Counted from the stretch's first letter, positions 31,747 to 40,401 are shown. The stretch is DNA of 64,000 bases from Actinomycetes bacterium (GCA_021816935.1 JAKAWR010000007.1:62001-126000); one strand, 5' to 3'. Notes: generated by a model not told the origin, from the sequence alone. Numbers and translations: made by a program.

Positions 31747-32132
31747 TTCAGAGGTCTTCGGAGAGGCCGCCACACGAAGAAACCAGGATCCCCACGCAAA
31801 GACAAACCCCTTCAAAGCTGCACCGGGGCCTCACTCGGCTACTGGGCGGGGAACTCGTAACCGAGCGAGGCCGGGGACCCGGTACTTTACACACCTGCCG
31901 GGGAACGGAGCGGCAGATGGATATTCTCATTGTCCCTGTTGAACGGTAGGCTTGTTAGGGGCTAATGTCACAATTGAAGTGGGCCGGGTGCAGCCCTCGC
32001 GGAGGTACCACCGTCACGGGTTGTGGCCCGGGCGGGCGGCGGGTGATCTTCGGGCAAGCATGGTCCGCTCGGGCTCTACTAAGGTAGGACGGGCACTTGC
32101 GACGTTGGCCGCCATGGCCGAGAGGAGATACC
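31747..32132 (+). other. Gap with a conserved-looking stem-loop, no protein gene
   Basis: These 386 bases hold no ORF with coding character. GGCCTCACTCGG (31827-31838) pairs with CCGAGCGAGGCC (31861-31872) with one A-C mismatch around a 22-nt loop; this may be the rdgB terminator or part of an untranslated RNA. TAAGGT near 32083 is a possible -10 for the dehydratase genes. Confidence 0.4.
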
Positions 32133-32651
32133 ATGACCGATACGACCGGTGGAGCCGAGCTCGATCCGGAGGTAAAGAAGCTTGTAGGAGTATCCACCGG
32201 GCGCAACAGGGTGGTCGTGGAGCGCGGGCCGGTGGCGAATTTCGCCACGGCCGTCTGCGATCGGAGCTCGGTTTATTCTGATCCAAGGGAGGCGGAGGCA
32301 GCGGGCTACCGCTCGATCCCGGTGCCTCCCACCTACCCCTTTGTGTGGGAGACGTGGGGCAGGTTCCCCGAGATCCAGCCTGAGGCGGGCGAGGGCAACG
32401 CGATGGCGGGGATAATCGGTAACCTCATGTCAAAGGGCGGTACAATTCTCCACGGCGAACAGGAGTTCATCTACCACAGGCCGGTTTTCGTGGGCGACGT
32501 TCTTACTGGGGAGGGCAAGGTCACTGACGTATATCAGAAGGAATCCAAAGGACATGTAATGACCTTCGTGGTGAACGAGGTGGTGTGGACTGACGATGCC
32601 ACCGGGGAGGTGGCGGTCGTCACGAAGGCGAACATTATTCACAGGATCTGA
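32133..32651 (+). CDS. MaoC-like dehydratase, HadA/FAS1-N type
   Basis: The 172-residue protein resembles the N-terminal hot-dog (FAS1-like dehydratase) subunit: VERGPVANFATAVCD, YRSIPVPPTYPFVWETWG, ILHGEQEFIYHRPVFVGDVL and HVMTFVVNEVVWTD. Such subunits pair with a catalytic MaoC/HadB partner to dehydrate 3-hydroxyacyl-ACP or -CoA. The partner follows directly. AGAGGAGA Shine-Dalgarno lies 5 nt before the ATG. Confidence 0.9.
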   Translation: MTDTTGGAELDPEVKKLVGVSTGRNRVVVERGPVANFATAVCDRSSVYSDPREAEAAGYRSIPVPPTYPFVWETWGRFPEIQPEAGEGNAMAGIIGNLMSKGGTILHGEQEFIYHRPVFVGDVLTGEGKVTDVYQKESKGHVMTFVVNEVVWTDDATGEVAVVTKANIIHRI

Positions 32652-32677
32652 CAGTAGAGCCGGACAGGAGCGTGACA

Positions 32678-33106
32678 GTGGGCGATCTCACATACGAAGA
32701 CGTTAACGTGGGTGACGAGGCACCCGTCAAGAGGCACAAATTGACGAGAACCGACATGGTGCGTTACGCAGGGGCGTCGGGCGACTACATGCCCATGCAC
32801 CATGACGAGATTTTCGCCAAGGCCATCGGCCAGCCGAGCGTATTCGGCCATGGAATGCTGTCGATGGGTATCCTCGGAGCAGCCATTACCGACTGGGTGG
32901 GTAAGACTTCACTTGCCTCTTTCCGGGTCAGGTTTACCAGCCAAACCTGGCCTGACGAGGAGCTTGCAACCAGCGTCGCCGTGAAGGCCAAATCGGAGGA
33001 GGATGGCCGCCACTTGGTCGTGCTGGATTGCAGGCTGGCGAACGCTGAGGGGGACGTGAAGGTGTCGGGGGAGGCCACGGCGGTTCTGCCCTCTCGCGCC
33101 GGCTGA
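32678..33106 (+). CDS. MaoC-like dehydratase, HadB type
   Basis: The 142-residue hot-dog protein carries the hydratase 2 motif YAGASGDYMPMHHDEIFAKAIGQP with catalytic Asp and His, and VFGHGMLSMG. It should form the active site with the preceding subunit. AGGAG at 32666-32670 gives correct spacing only for GTG 32678, so that start is preferred over GTG 32672. Confidence 0.93.
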   Translation: MGDLTYEDVNVGDEAPVKRHKLTRTDMVRYAGASGDYMPMHHDEIFAKAIGQPSVFGHGMLSMGILGAAITDWVGKTSLASFRVRFTSQTWPDEELATSVAVKAKSEEDGRHLVVLDCRLANAEGDVKVSGEATAVLPSRAG

Positions 33107-33189
33107 CTCCCGGCAGGTTGTCGTGGCGAAGGTGGCGCCGCGGGGGTCTTGCGCCGAGCCTCCCTTCGCAGCTCCTCCCCAAGACACCG

Positions 33190-33217
33190 TTCACGGCGCT
33201 ATCCAGGGCGGTAGAAT
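33190..33217 (+). promoter_or_regulatory. Promoter of the Liv operon, leaderless
   Basis: TTCACG (33190-33195), 16 nt, then TAGAAT (33212-33217), then GGCGCC and the ATG at 33224. Both boxes and the 6-nt gap fit a leaderless start. Confidence 0.6.
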
Positions 33218-33223
33218 GGCGCC

Positions 33224-34669
33224 ATGCGGACGTTGTCACTTTGGTCGGCGGAGGGCGCGGGGCACCCAAATGACTACGGTGCCACGCGAATTACAGGCAG
33301 GACAGTCCGGCCGGCCTGGCGGGGCAGGCGGTCGGTACAGCTTGTCACGGCGGTCATTGCGGCCGCAGCCCTAGCGTCATGCGGCAATGCCAAGGTAACT
33401 GTCAGCACCAGCGGCAACAGCGACGGGGTTTCGGCGCACAGGGTGGTAGTTGGCGGTCTCGCATCGCTCACCGGCCCGGTGACGGCCGATTTTGCGCCGA
33501 TCTTCCAGGGGGTCGCGGCCTACTTCGGGATGGTCAATGCCAAGGGCGGTGTCGACGGCCGGAAGCTCGACCTCGCGTACCAGCTCGACGACCAATCCGA
33601 TCCGGCGATGGACACTACCCTGGCTCGCACGCTGGTGGATCAGGATCACGTGTTCGCAGTCGTCGGAGTGGCGACGCCCTCATTCACGGGTGCGGGCTTC
33701 CTTGCATCGCACGATGTGCCGACCTTCGGCCTCGACGACAACCCGAACAGCCAGTGGGCGGCTGGCCCCAGCCTGTTCGGGGAGTTCGGTTCCTACAACA
33801 CCTACAGTGCGCCGTTGCTGCAAGCGGCTTTCCTTGCCGAGCAGCATCACGTCACCAGCGCTGCCGTGCTCGCCTACGACGTTACCCAGTCGCAGCAGGG
33901 CTGCGAGGGGCCGCTCAGAGCGCTACGCGAGTACGGCATCCACATCTCCTATACGAACCTCGGGATCCCCGTTTCCGCAACCGGTCTCGATGCGGTGGTG
34001 AGCGATATGGCCGCAGATCATGTGGACATGGTGGTCTCCTGCATGGATATCAGCGGGAACATCCAGCTCGCAAACAAGATGAGCCAGAACGGGATGCGCG
34101 GCGTCACCCAGCTCTGGTTCGATGGCTACGATCAGGCTGACGTCAGGGCCTTCGCGGCACAGATGCAGGGAGTGTACCTCTTCCTCCTGCACGTTCCGTT
34201 CGAAGCCGCGAAGGGCAACGCAGCCGTATACCCGGGACTGTACGACTTCCGGCAGATGATGGCCCGGTATGAGCCGGGCCATCATCTGTCCGAGGCGGCG
34301 CTCGCGGGATGGGTGAACGCAGCGCTCTTTGTCGACGGGCTTCGCCTTGCCGGGAGGGACCTGACCCGTAGCCGCCTCGTGAAGGCCATCAATACGGAGG
34401 TGCATCACTTCAGCGCTCATGGGATCGTTGCCTCCCCGGTAAACTGGAGCATCGCTCACACCGCGGTGGCCGGTCCCTACAACTGCGGTGCGTTCGTGCA
34501 GGTTGAGGCGGGCCGGTTCGTGCCTGTCTACACCACACCGGCTACGCCGTCATCGCCTGCGAGCGTGCTCTCCTGCTTCCCGAAGTTTCCACCGGCCAGC
34601 GGTCCGCTGTTCCCGCTTTCCCGGCTTCCCCAGGGGGTACCTCCCTTCTACATGCCCGCCGGGACGTGA
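33224..34669 (+). CDS. Branched-chain amino-acid-type ABC transporter substrate-binding lipoprotein
   Basis: The 481-residue protein has a twin-arginine-like basic start, a hydrophobic stretch and lipobox ALASC with Cys53, followed by a periplasmic-binding type I fold: VVVGGLASLTGPVTADFAPIFQGVAAYFGMVNAKGGVDGR and so on. It would capture an amino acid, amide or aromatic ligand for the downstream permease; ligand unknown. The Pro-rich tail of about 40 residues is unusual. The stop overlaps the permease GTG. Confidence 0.9.
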   Translation: MRTLSLWSAEGAGHPNDYGATRITGRTVRPAWRGRRSVQLVTAVIAAAALASCGNAKVTVSTSGNSDGVSAHRVVVGGLASLTGPVTADFAPIFQGVAAYFGMVNAKGGVDGRKLDLAYQLDDQSDPAMDTTLARTLVDQDHVFAVVGVATPSFTGAGFLASHDVPTFGLDDNPNSQWAAGPSLFGEFGSYNTYSAPLLQAAFLAEQHHVTSAAVLAYDVTQSQQGCEGPLRALREYGIHISYTNLGIPVSATGLDAVVSDMAADHVDMVVSCMDISGNIQLANKMSQNGMRGVTQLWFDGYDQADVRAFAAQMQGVYLFLLHVPFEAAKGNAAVYPGLYDFRQMMARYEPGHHLSEAALAGWVNAALFVDGLRLAGRDLTRSRLVKAINTEVHHFSAHGIVASPVNWSIAHTAVAGPYNCGAFVQVEAGRFVPVYTTPATPSSPASVLSCFPKFPPASGPLFPLSRLPQGVPPFYMPAGT

Positions 34670-36771
34670 CCCAGTTCCTCCAGTACGCGCTTCCTGGGGT
34701 GCCTCTCGGGTGCGTGTACGCGCTCATGGCGGCAGGGCTGGTCCTCACCTACCGTGCTGCGGGGGTTTTCAACCTGGCCTTCGGCGCCCAGGCGTACATA
34801 TCGGCAGTCTCGCTGTACATAGCGGTCGCCAACGGATGGCCCATATGGGTGGGAGCGCTCCTGTCGATAGGTGTCGTGTCACCTGCTTTGGGTTTCGTGC
34901 TCGACCGGGTCATTTTCCGTCACACCCGCAACGCGAGCCCGTTTGTCACCCTCGTGCCGGCTATCGGGCTTCTCGTTGTCCTGCCAAGCGCCGTAGATAT
35001 CATTTTCGGCGCCGGCACGAGGATCAACCCGCCCTCTCTCTTCCTCAGCGCCAGGACTGTCTACTTCAGCGTGGCGGGCCTTGCCGTCAACGGGACGGAA
35101 CTTTCGACCACCATCATCACCGTAGCGATTGTGGCGATCTTGTGGGGAGCACTCAAGTTCACGAAGCTCGGCCTTGCCATGCGAGCGGTCGTGGAGAGTG
35201 CTCGTCTTGCCGAGCTCCAGGGAGTCAGGTCGGGTGTCATTGGCGCTATGGCCTGGATCCTCTCCAGCCTGCTAGCCGGTCTCGCCGGGGTCCTGCTAGC
35301 ACCCCTATATGCGACCCTGAGCTCTCTCAACTTCACGGACCTGCTGGTGGCAGCGATCGCGGCGGCGGCGTTCGGGGCGTTCGTAAGCCTGCCGTTCACG
35401 CTGATCGGAGGCGTTCTGCTCGGCATAGCGGGAGAGATGATTGCAGGCTATCTGCCGCCGGGAAGCGTCTGGTCGGCGGGGCTGCCATCGGCGTTGCCCT
35501 TTATTGTCCTGCTCGTGATGCTGGTGGTCAGGCCGACTTTCAGGGTGAGACGCGAAGTGGTCGATCCGATGCAGTCCTGCGAGGCGCCGCCCCGCAGCCT
35601 GGAGATACCTCGGCGTGCCAGGGTAGTTTTCGTGGGGTCGCGAGCCCTTGGTGCTGCCCTTGCGGTGGCCTTTGCAGTCTCCCTGCTCACCTGGATCCCG
35701 CACAACTGGGCCTTCACCCTGGGCCAGGGCATTGTCTACTCGATCATCTTCCTCTCAATCGTCCTGCTCACCGGGATGTCCAACGAGATCTCGCTGGCCC
35801 AGGCCACCTTCGCAGGGATCGGGGCGTTCACGGCCGGCCAGCTTGCCAACCACTTCGGGTTCTCGGTGCTGGTGGGAGCGCTCGCCGGCACCGCAGTCGC
35901 GGCGGCGGTCGGTGCTGTGATCGCGATCCCGACGGCGCGGCTGTCGGGGATAGCCCTGGCACTTGCCACTCTGGGGTTCGCCCTTGTCATGTCCGACATC
36001 GTCTTCCCCTTTTCCTGGGCCGGCAACGGGGGAAGCGGGATTACAGTGCCGAGGCCGCAGATCGGGCCCATCAGCTTCCAGTCGACAAGGACGTTCCTGG
36101 TGCTTGCCTCCGTGGCTCTGCTGGTCGTAGCGGTCATCGTCGCGCTCTTGCGGTCCGGGACGGTCGGGAGGGAGTTGGGAGCCATTCGCGGATCCGAGGT
36201 TGGGGCCGAATCCATCGGTATCAATACCCGGGGTATGCGTATCATGACGACGGCGCTTGCCGGGGGGATAGCAGGCCTCGGCGGCGCACTCTACGGTTCT
36301 CTGGAGCAGTCCGTGTCAGCGAACGACTTCGGGTACGAGGTGTCGCTGGTTTTTGTCGTGGTGGTGGCCATCGTGGGGGTAAGAACGATATCCGGGGCAA
36401 TCGAAGCGGGGCTGTCATTTGCTGTGTTGAGCCAGGTGATCTCGACCCTTCCCAGCAGGTTCTCATCGCTTCTCGCTTTCATCCTCGGGCTGGCGGCGCT
36501 GACTTACGTGAGGCATCCGGAAGGGGTGGTGGACTTCACCAAGCGGTGGATTGCAGGTTGGGCGGAGAAGCTGACCGACCGGTCCAGGGGTAGCCCCGGC
36601 CTTTCAGGAATCAGCCCCGGCGGTTCCGTGCACGGCGGTAGCGTTGCCGGGGACCGCGGGGACCTTTCCGGGGACAGCGCCGGGGACCTTTCCGGGGACC
36701 GCTTCGGCCCTGGAGAAGGTAGTTGGACACTGTTCGGCGGCATCGCCGGCCCTAAAGAAGGCGGTGACTGA
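34666..36771 (+). CDS. Fused LivH-LivM ABC permease
   Basis: Residues 1-290 match LivH (YALMAAGLVLTYRAAGVFNLAFGAQAY; MRAVVESARLAELQGVRSG) and residues about 330-625 match LivM (LTGMSNEISLAQATFAGIGAFTAGQLA; GRELGAIRGSEVGAESIGINTRGMR). Both halves keep the EAA-like cytosolic loop that contacts the ATPases. The two are usually separate proteins. The last 75 residues are a Gly/Ser/Asp tail with SGDxxGDLSGDR repeats. GTGA overlap with the binding-protein gene. Confidence 0.92.
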   Translation: MTQFLQYALPGVPLGCVYALMAAGLVLTYRAAGVFNLAFGAQAYISAVSLYIAVANGWPIWVGALLSIGVVSPALGFVLDRVIFRHTRNASPFVTLVPAIGLLVVLPSAVDIIFGAGTRINPPSLFLSARTVYFSVAGLAVNGTELSTTIITVAIVAILWGALKFTKLGLAMRAVVESARLAELQGVRSGVIGAMAWILSSLLAGLAGVLLAPLYATLSSLNFTDLLVAAIAAAAFGAFVSLPFTLIGGVLLGIAGEMIAGYLPPGSVWSAGLPSALPFIVLLVMLVVRPTFRVRREVVDPMQSCEAPPRSLEIPRRARVVFVGSRALGAALAVAFAVSLLTWIPHNWAFTLGQGIVYSIIFLSIVLLTGMSNEISLAQATFAGIGAFTAGQLANHFGFSVLVGALAGTAVAAAVGAVIAIPTARLSGIALALATLGFALVMSDIVFPFSWAGNGGSGITVPRPQIGPISFQSTRTFLVLASVALLVVAVIVALLRSGTVGRELGAIRGSEVGAESIGINTRGMRIMTTALAGGIAGLGGALYGSLEQSVSANDFGYEVSLVFVVVVAIVGVRTISGAIEAGLSFAVLSQVISTLPSRFSSLLAFILGLAALTYVRHPEGVVDFTKRWIAGWAEKLTDRSRGSPGLSGISPGGSVHGGSVAGDRGDLSGDSAGDLSGDRFGPGEGSWTLFGGIAGPKEGGD

Positions 36772-36932
36772 TGTTGGGCTGGATCTTGCGACGCACGCGC
36801 CGGCAGGCATTGCGCCATGAGCGCTGGCCAGTGGTAGGCCGGGCGCGCCGGCGAGTAATGTGCGGCGGGCGTCGCCGGATGTTCCGCGTGACTAGGGCGC
36901 AGTTGCCGTCGACGGTGGTGGCGCAGCCATGA
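36771..36932 (+). CDS. 53-residue Arg-rich bridging ORF in the Liv operon
   Basis: The ATG shares one base with the permease stop (TGATG) and the TGA overlaps the LivG ATG (ATGA). The product has 15 arginines in 53 residues (it starts MLGWILRRTRRQALRHERW). GAAGG lies 9 nt upstream. It could be a real small basic protein, a coupling device or chance. Confidence 0.4.
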   Translation: MLGWILRRTRRQALRHERWPVVGRARRRVMCGGRRRMFRVTRAQLPSTVVAQP

Positions 36933-37807
36933 GAGCGCTATACGCAGGTGGCGTCAGGAAGGGTGCCTCCGTCAGGGCGGGTGGTTCCATCAGGAGCCGA
37001 ACCTCCGTAGCGGGGAGCGCCGCCGAGGAAGGTACGTCGCGAGCCGCAGAGCCGTCGCTACTCGAAGCTCAGCGGATCTCAAAGCGCTTCGGCGGCTTGT
37101 CGGCCCTGGCTGACGTTAGCCTTTCGGTGAATGCGGGGGAGATCGTAGGGCTTGTGGGTCCCAACGGCGCTGGCAAGACGACGCTTTTCAACTGCATGCT
37201 CGGGGTTGTCCGGCCCGATTCGGGGTTGGTGTACCTGCAGGGCAGGCGGATCGATTCGATGCCGGTATGGAAAAGGAGCCGTCTCGGCATTGCCCGCACG
37301 TTCCAGCGTCTCGAGGTCTTCACCGGCATGACGCCGAGGGAGCACTTCATTGTTGCCATGAGAGTGAGTCGTCGCCAGGGAGGGCTGTTCAAGGATCTGA
37401 TGGGGCGGGGGCTCCCGACGGCTCCCGAGCAGGCCGCGGCCCAGGAGATGCTGGATCTTGTGGGCCTGGTGGAAGTCGCGGATGTCACGGTGGAGGCGCT
37501 CAGCTTGGGCCACGCGCGCCTTGTGGAACTGGGCCGCGCACTCATGCTCGATCCGCTCGTACTGATGCTGGACGAGCCGTCGTCAGGTCTGGACGGGCGG
37601 GAGCGGGAGATGGTAGGGGCGATACTCAAACGTTCCGGAGCCGAACGGAACGTCGGCGTGCTGCTGGTAGAGCACGATCTTCAGATGGTCAGCGACGTCG
37701 CCAGCAGGCTCGTAGTGCTCGATTCAGGTCGGGTGATCGCCGAAGGTGGGGTTGCCGAAGTGCTTGCGCTCCCGGCGGTCAGGAAAGCTTACCTGGGGAC
37801 ACCATGA
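36929..37807 (+). CDS. Branched-chain amino-acid-type ABC transporter ATPase, LivG
   Basis: The 292-residue ATPase has Walker A GPNGAGKTTLFN, a LivG-type segment LGIARTFQRLEVFTGMTPREH, a degenerate signature LSLGHARLVELGRAL (LSxGH instead of LSGGQ, common in LivG), Walker B LVLMLDEPSSGLD and VEHDLQMV. The first about 45 residues are extra and Ser/Gly/Arg-rich. It couples ATP hydrolysis to the fused permease. ATGA overlaps on both sides. Confidence 0.92.
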   Translation: MRALYAGGVRKGASVRAGGSIRSRTSVAGSAAEEGTSRAAEPSLLEAQRISKRFGGLSALADVSLSVNAGEIVGLVGPNGAGKTTLFNCMLGVVRPDSGLVYLQGRRIDSMPVWKRSRLGIARTFQRLEVFTGMTPREHFIVAMRVSRRQGGLFKDLMGRGLPTAPEQAAAQEMLDLVGLVEVADVTVEALSLGHARLVELGRALMLDPLVLMLDEPSSGLDGREREMVGAILKRSGAERNVGVLLVEHDLQMVSDVASRLVVLDSGRVIAEGGVAEVLALPAVRKAYLGTP

Positions 37808-38601
37808 CTGCGCGCACAACTCCCTCCGGTCCTGCCGGGAGTCCTCGTTCACCCGGTGGTCAGGTAGGCCTGCATAGCGACGGTACCGCGCCGCTTCTCG
37901 AAGTGTCGGGTCTAGTTGCCGCTTACGGTCCCTACCGGGCGCTCTTCGGTGTCTCCCTCCGGATCGAGGCCGGTGCTACCCAGGTACTCGTGGGTCCCAA
38001 CGGTGCGGGAAAATCCACGGTGTTGCGGGCCGTGTCCGGCCTGCTGGACAAGGCGTCGGGAACGGTGCTGTTCGCGGGGAGGAACATTCTCGGATGGCCT
38101 GCCTGGCGGATTGCCCGGGCCGGACTGGGCCACGTCGCCGAAGGACGGTCCGTTTTCTCCTCGATCAGCGTCCAGGAGAACCTGGCACTTGCTATGACAG
38201 GCCTGCGGGGCTGGAGGTCGAGGGGGCGCTACGTGGAAGGGTTCGAGCGTGCTTACGAGGTCTTCCCGGTGCTCGCAGAGCGGAGGCATCAGATGGCAGG
38301 GACGCTTTCGGGCGGCGAACAGCGGATGCTGTCTCTGGCGAAGCTGGTCGCAATCGAGCACAAGCTCGTGATGGTCGACGAGCTCTCGCTCGGGCTGTCG
38401 CCGGCAATGGTGGACGAGGTATACGGGTCGCTCGTCCACCTCAAGCAGATGGGGACGGCGCTCCTTATCGTGGAGCAGCATCCTCAGCGGGTGATGGAGA
38501 TCGCTGATCGGGTGGCCGTACTGGCGAGGGGACAGGTGACCGCAGAGGGGACGCCTGACGACGTGCGCTCACTCGTGGAGACGCTTATTCCAGCTCCCTG
38601 A
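37804..38601 (+). CDS. Branched-chain amino-acid-type ABC transporter ATPase, LivF
   Basis: The 265-residue partner ATPase has YGPYRALFGVSLRIEAGATQVLVGPNGAGKSTVLRAVSGLL, LGHVAEGRSVFSSISVQENL (LivF hallmark), signature TLSGGEQRMLSLAKLV, Walker B HKLVMVDELSLGLSP and IVEQHPQRVMEI. The ATG overlaps the LivG stop (ATGA). It closes the operon and faces a convergent gene 10 nt away. Confidence 0.93.
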   Translation: MTARTTPSGPAGSPRSPGGQVGLHSDGTAPLLEVSGLVAAYGPYRALFGVSLRIEAGATQVLVGPNGAGKSTVLRAVSGLLDKASGTVLFAGRNILGWPAWRIARAGLGHVAEGRSVFSSISVQENLALAMTGLRGWRSRGRYVEGFERAYEVFPVLAERRHQMAGTLSGGEQRMLSLAKLVAIEHKLVMVDELSLGLSPAMVDEVYGSLVHLKQMGTALLIVEQHPQRVMEIADRVAVLARGQVTAEGTPDDVRSLVETLIPAP

Positions 38602-38610
38602 GGGGCGGGA

Positions 38611-39273
38611 TCAGACTCCGGCGCAGCCCGTAATGGTAAGTTTGTGGCTGCCGGTCTCGAAGGCGTTGAAGTCGCGGAAAAGGCCGCATGCGGTCGACTT
38701 CGCGACGAGCCACTTGCCTGCTGAGAAAACTGCATACCCCTTGCCGGGGCCCTGCAGAACCGAACCGGTGGGCGAGAGGATGTCATAGCCGACGAGGGCG
38801 CACGGATAGAGCAACGCCTGGTTGGTGCATTCGGATTTCGAGTAGAGAACGACACTCAATACCCTGGCCCCGCCGGCATCCTTTGCGAGGGAAGATTGCA
38901 GGATGGCGGCGATGTCGCTCTTGATGGTCGCTCCGCCTTGGACTACATCGGCTTTTGCCTGAATCGAGGAATGGGAGAGGTCGAAGAAGGACCGGTAGGC
39001 GATCGTAATCTGCGTTCGGGCGGTGGCCGGATTAATAGAGGTTGTTGACGGGGACGATGAGGACGAGCATGACGCAAGCGTCAGGGCAACTACGGCTGCC
39101 ATCACTGGCGTTGCCAGGAAGGAGTGGTCGCGGGCGCGACCGGTACCGCCGCCGCAGCGTTCGCCGTCTGGTATTCCTATTGTTCGGGAGGGCCGCGCCA
39201 TGGCCCGGGTTGGTCCCGTCATAGCCCGGGCACGCTGCAGCGTGGCCCGTACCCGGTGAGCCGTGGCCTTCAT
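38611..39273 (-). CDS. Secreted lipoprotein of unknown function
   Basis: A hydrophobic stretch ending in the lipobox ALTLASC is followed by a Ser/Thr linker and a small domain (RTQITIAYRSFFDLSHSSIQAKADVVQGG...GVLQGPGKGYAVFSAGKWLVAKSTACGLF) reminiscent of NTF2-like low-complexity actinobacterial lipoproteins. Start is unclear; ATG 39273 leaves a long N-region before the signal, and ATG 39201 or 39102 are possible. Confidence 0.7.
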   Translation of the reverse strand: MKATAHRVRATLQRARAMTGPTRAMARPSRTIGIPDGERCGGGTGRARDHSFLATPVMAAVVALTLASCSSSSSPSTTSINPATARTQITIAYRSFFDLSHSSIQAKADVVQGGATIKSDIAAILQSSLAKDAGGARVLSVVLYSKSECTNQALLYPCALVGYDILSPTGSVLQGPGKGYAVFSAGKWLVAKSTACGLFRDFNAFETGSHKLTITGCAGV

Positions 39274-39372
39274 GAGAGCAGAGAAATACTTCACGTCAAC
39301 GAAACTAGCATCCGGCTGTATCAACACGGTTGGATTTCGCCGATCCTGATGTGTCGAGCCGTGGTGCGCGGG

Positions 39373-39378
39373 TAAGCT
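39373..39378 (+). promoter_or_regulatory. -10 hexamer TAAGCT
   Basis: TAAGCT lies 9 nt before the ATG at 39388, consistent with a very short or absent 5' leader. Confidence 0.4.
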
Positions 39379-39387
39379 CTCTTGCGC

Positions 39388-39795
39388 ATGGGCGTTATCT
39401 CCGTTACCGGCAGCGCCGCACTCTGGCTCCTCGCTTTGGGCGCTGCGATATTCGTGGCTTCATTCGGAACGCTTGTCTACGCGTTCAGGCTGGCGAGGCG
39501 GCTTTCCAGGCTGGTGGGGCAAATGGAGCGCGAGAGCCTGCCGGTGCTCCGCGACGCGCGTACCCTTGCCGACCATGCTGCAACGGAGATGGTTCGGGTG
39601 GGGGACGTAATCGGTACGAGTGAAGCCGTGACGGCGACGGTCGATTCCGCATCCCGGCTGGCCTACAGGCTGTTCGCTAACCCGTTCGTGAAGTCAGCGG
39701 CGTTCGCGGCGGGTTTCCGGAGTGGGACAAGGCGACTGGTTAGAGGTCCCGGTCCCGGCGACCGGCGGCGAACCGGTGGGCCGGTGGACAGGTGA
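39388..39795 (+). CDS. DUF948-like single-pass membrane protein
   Basis: The 135-residue product has one N-terminal helix (AALWLLALGAAIFVASFGTLVYAF) followed by a helical cytosolic part (RRLSRLVGQMERESLPVLRDARTLADHAATEM) and a basic tail. This matches the DUF948 type that in many Actinobacteria stands beside a DUF6167 gene directly upstream of alaS. Here the pair is about 13 kb beyond alaS. Function unknown. Confidence 0.8.
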   Translation: MGVISVTGSAALWLLALGAAIFVASFGTLVYAFRLARRLSRLVGQMERESLPVLRDARTLADHAATEMVRVGDVIGTSEAVTATVDSASRLAYRLFANPFVKSAAFAAGFRSGTRRLVRGPGPGDRRRTGGPVDR

Positions 39796-39881
39796 TTGCA
39801 ATCCGCTCGGACTCCCGGCGACGAGAGGAGTCTGATCGGCCGGGTCCACGGCGACGGCAGCCGGGGTGCGACGGGTCGTAG
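39792..39881 (+). CDS. 29-residue bridging ORF between the two small membrane-protein genes
   Basis: GTG 39792 overlaps the upstream stop (GTGA); the TAG at 39879-39881 is 5 nt before the next ATG. The peptide is Arg/Ser-rich and unlike anything I know. Confidence 0.3.
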   Translation: MIAIRSDSRRREESDRPGPRRRQPGCDGS

Positions 39882-39886
39882 GACTT

Positions 39887-40150
39887 ATGAAACGGGCGCG
39901 GTGGTTCACGGCAGGCCTGCTCGCCGGAGCGGTGGGCATCGTGGCGGGCTGGCGGAAAGTTGCGAGGCCCTGGCGCAGGCTTGCAGCCGCGCGCGACTCC
40001 GGAGAACATCCGGGAGGTGTCGCTGGCGTCGTTTCGGCGGGTCTGGTTTCGGCGCGAGGGGTCATGGCGGATGCCGTGAGAACGGGCCGGGAGGATGCTC
40101 GGCGTCGCGAGGAGGAGCTTTGGGACGAGATCGGCGCCTCTCGCAGGTAA
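39887..40150 (+). CDS. DUF6167-like small membrane protein
   Basis: The 87-residue protein begins MKRARWFTAGLLAGAVGIVAGWRKV, one short helix, then a basic/acidic helical tail ending in EDARRREEELWDE. The opening matches the DUF6167 family found beside DUF948 proteins. ATG chosen over an upstream GTG (39866) because similarity begins at MKRARWF. Confidence 0.75.
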   Translation: MKRARWFTAGLLAGAVGIVAGWRKVARPWRRLAAARDSGEHPGGVAGVVSAGLVSARGVMADAVRTGREDARRREEELWDEIGASRR

Positions 40151-40238
40151 CAGCCCGCAGGTAGTTAGGCAGCCGGCCACGAGCCTAGGTCGCCAGGCGC
40201 GGAGAGGATAGCGGCTTCGCAGCCCAAACGTGAAGAGG

Positions 40239-40264
40239 GGACGTCTCCAAACGTGAAGACGTCC
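40239..40264 (-). terminator. Hairpin directly after tRNA-Cys
   Basis: GGACGTC and GACGTCC form a 7-bp stem around a 12-nt loop immediately downstream of the tRNA CCA end, and probably terminate it. The loop and flank also contain a direct repeat, CCAAACGTGAAGA. Confidence 0.6.
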
Positions 40265-40339
40265 TGGAGGCGGCGAGCGGATTCGAACCGCTGTACAGGG
40301 CTTTGCAGGCCCCTGCCTGAACCACTCGGCTACGCCGCC
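40265..40339 (-). tRNA. tRNA-Cys (GCA)
   Basis: The 75-nt minus-strand gene folds fully: acceptor GGCGGCG/CGCCGCC, D-arm GCC...GGC, anticodon stem GGGGC/GCCCT around CTGCAAA with anticodon GCA, four-base variable loop and T-arm AGCGG-TTCGAAT-CCGCT. Discriminator is T (U73, the cysteine identity element) and CCA is encoded. A TATGCT hexamer lies about 20 nt upstream (plus-strand 40359-40364). Confidence 0.97.
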
Positions 40340-40401
40340 AGTCCCCCTGTCCGTCGCGAGCATACCAGTTCCCCGGTTCTCCCACCTGGCCGCTGCTCCG
40401 C

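Noticed and set aside
34488-36593. A 701-codon frame on the plus strand of the Liv permease gene, equal in length to the true product
   Set aside because: It is Arg/Gly/Pro-rich without family motifs, while the other frame encodes unmistakable LivH and LivM sequences.
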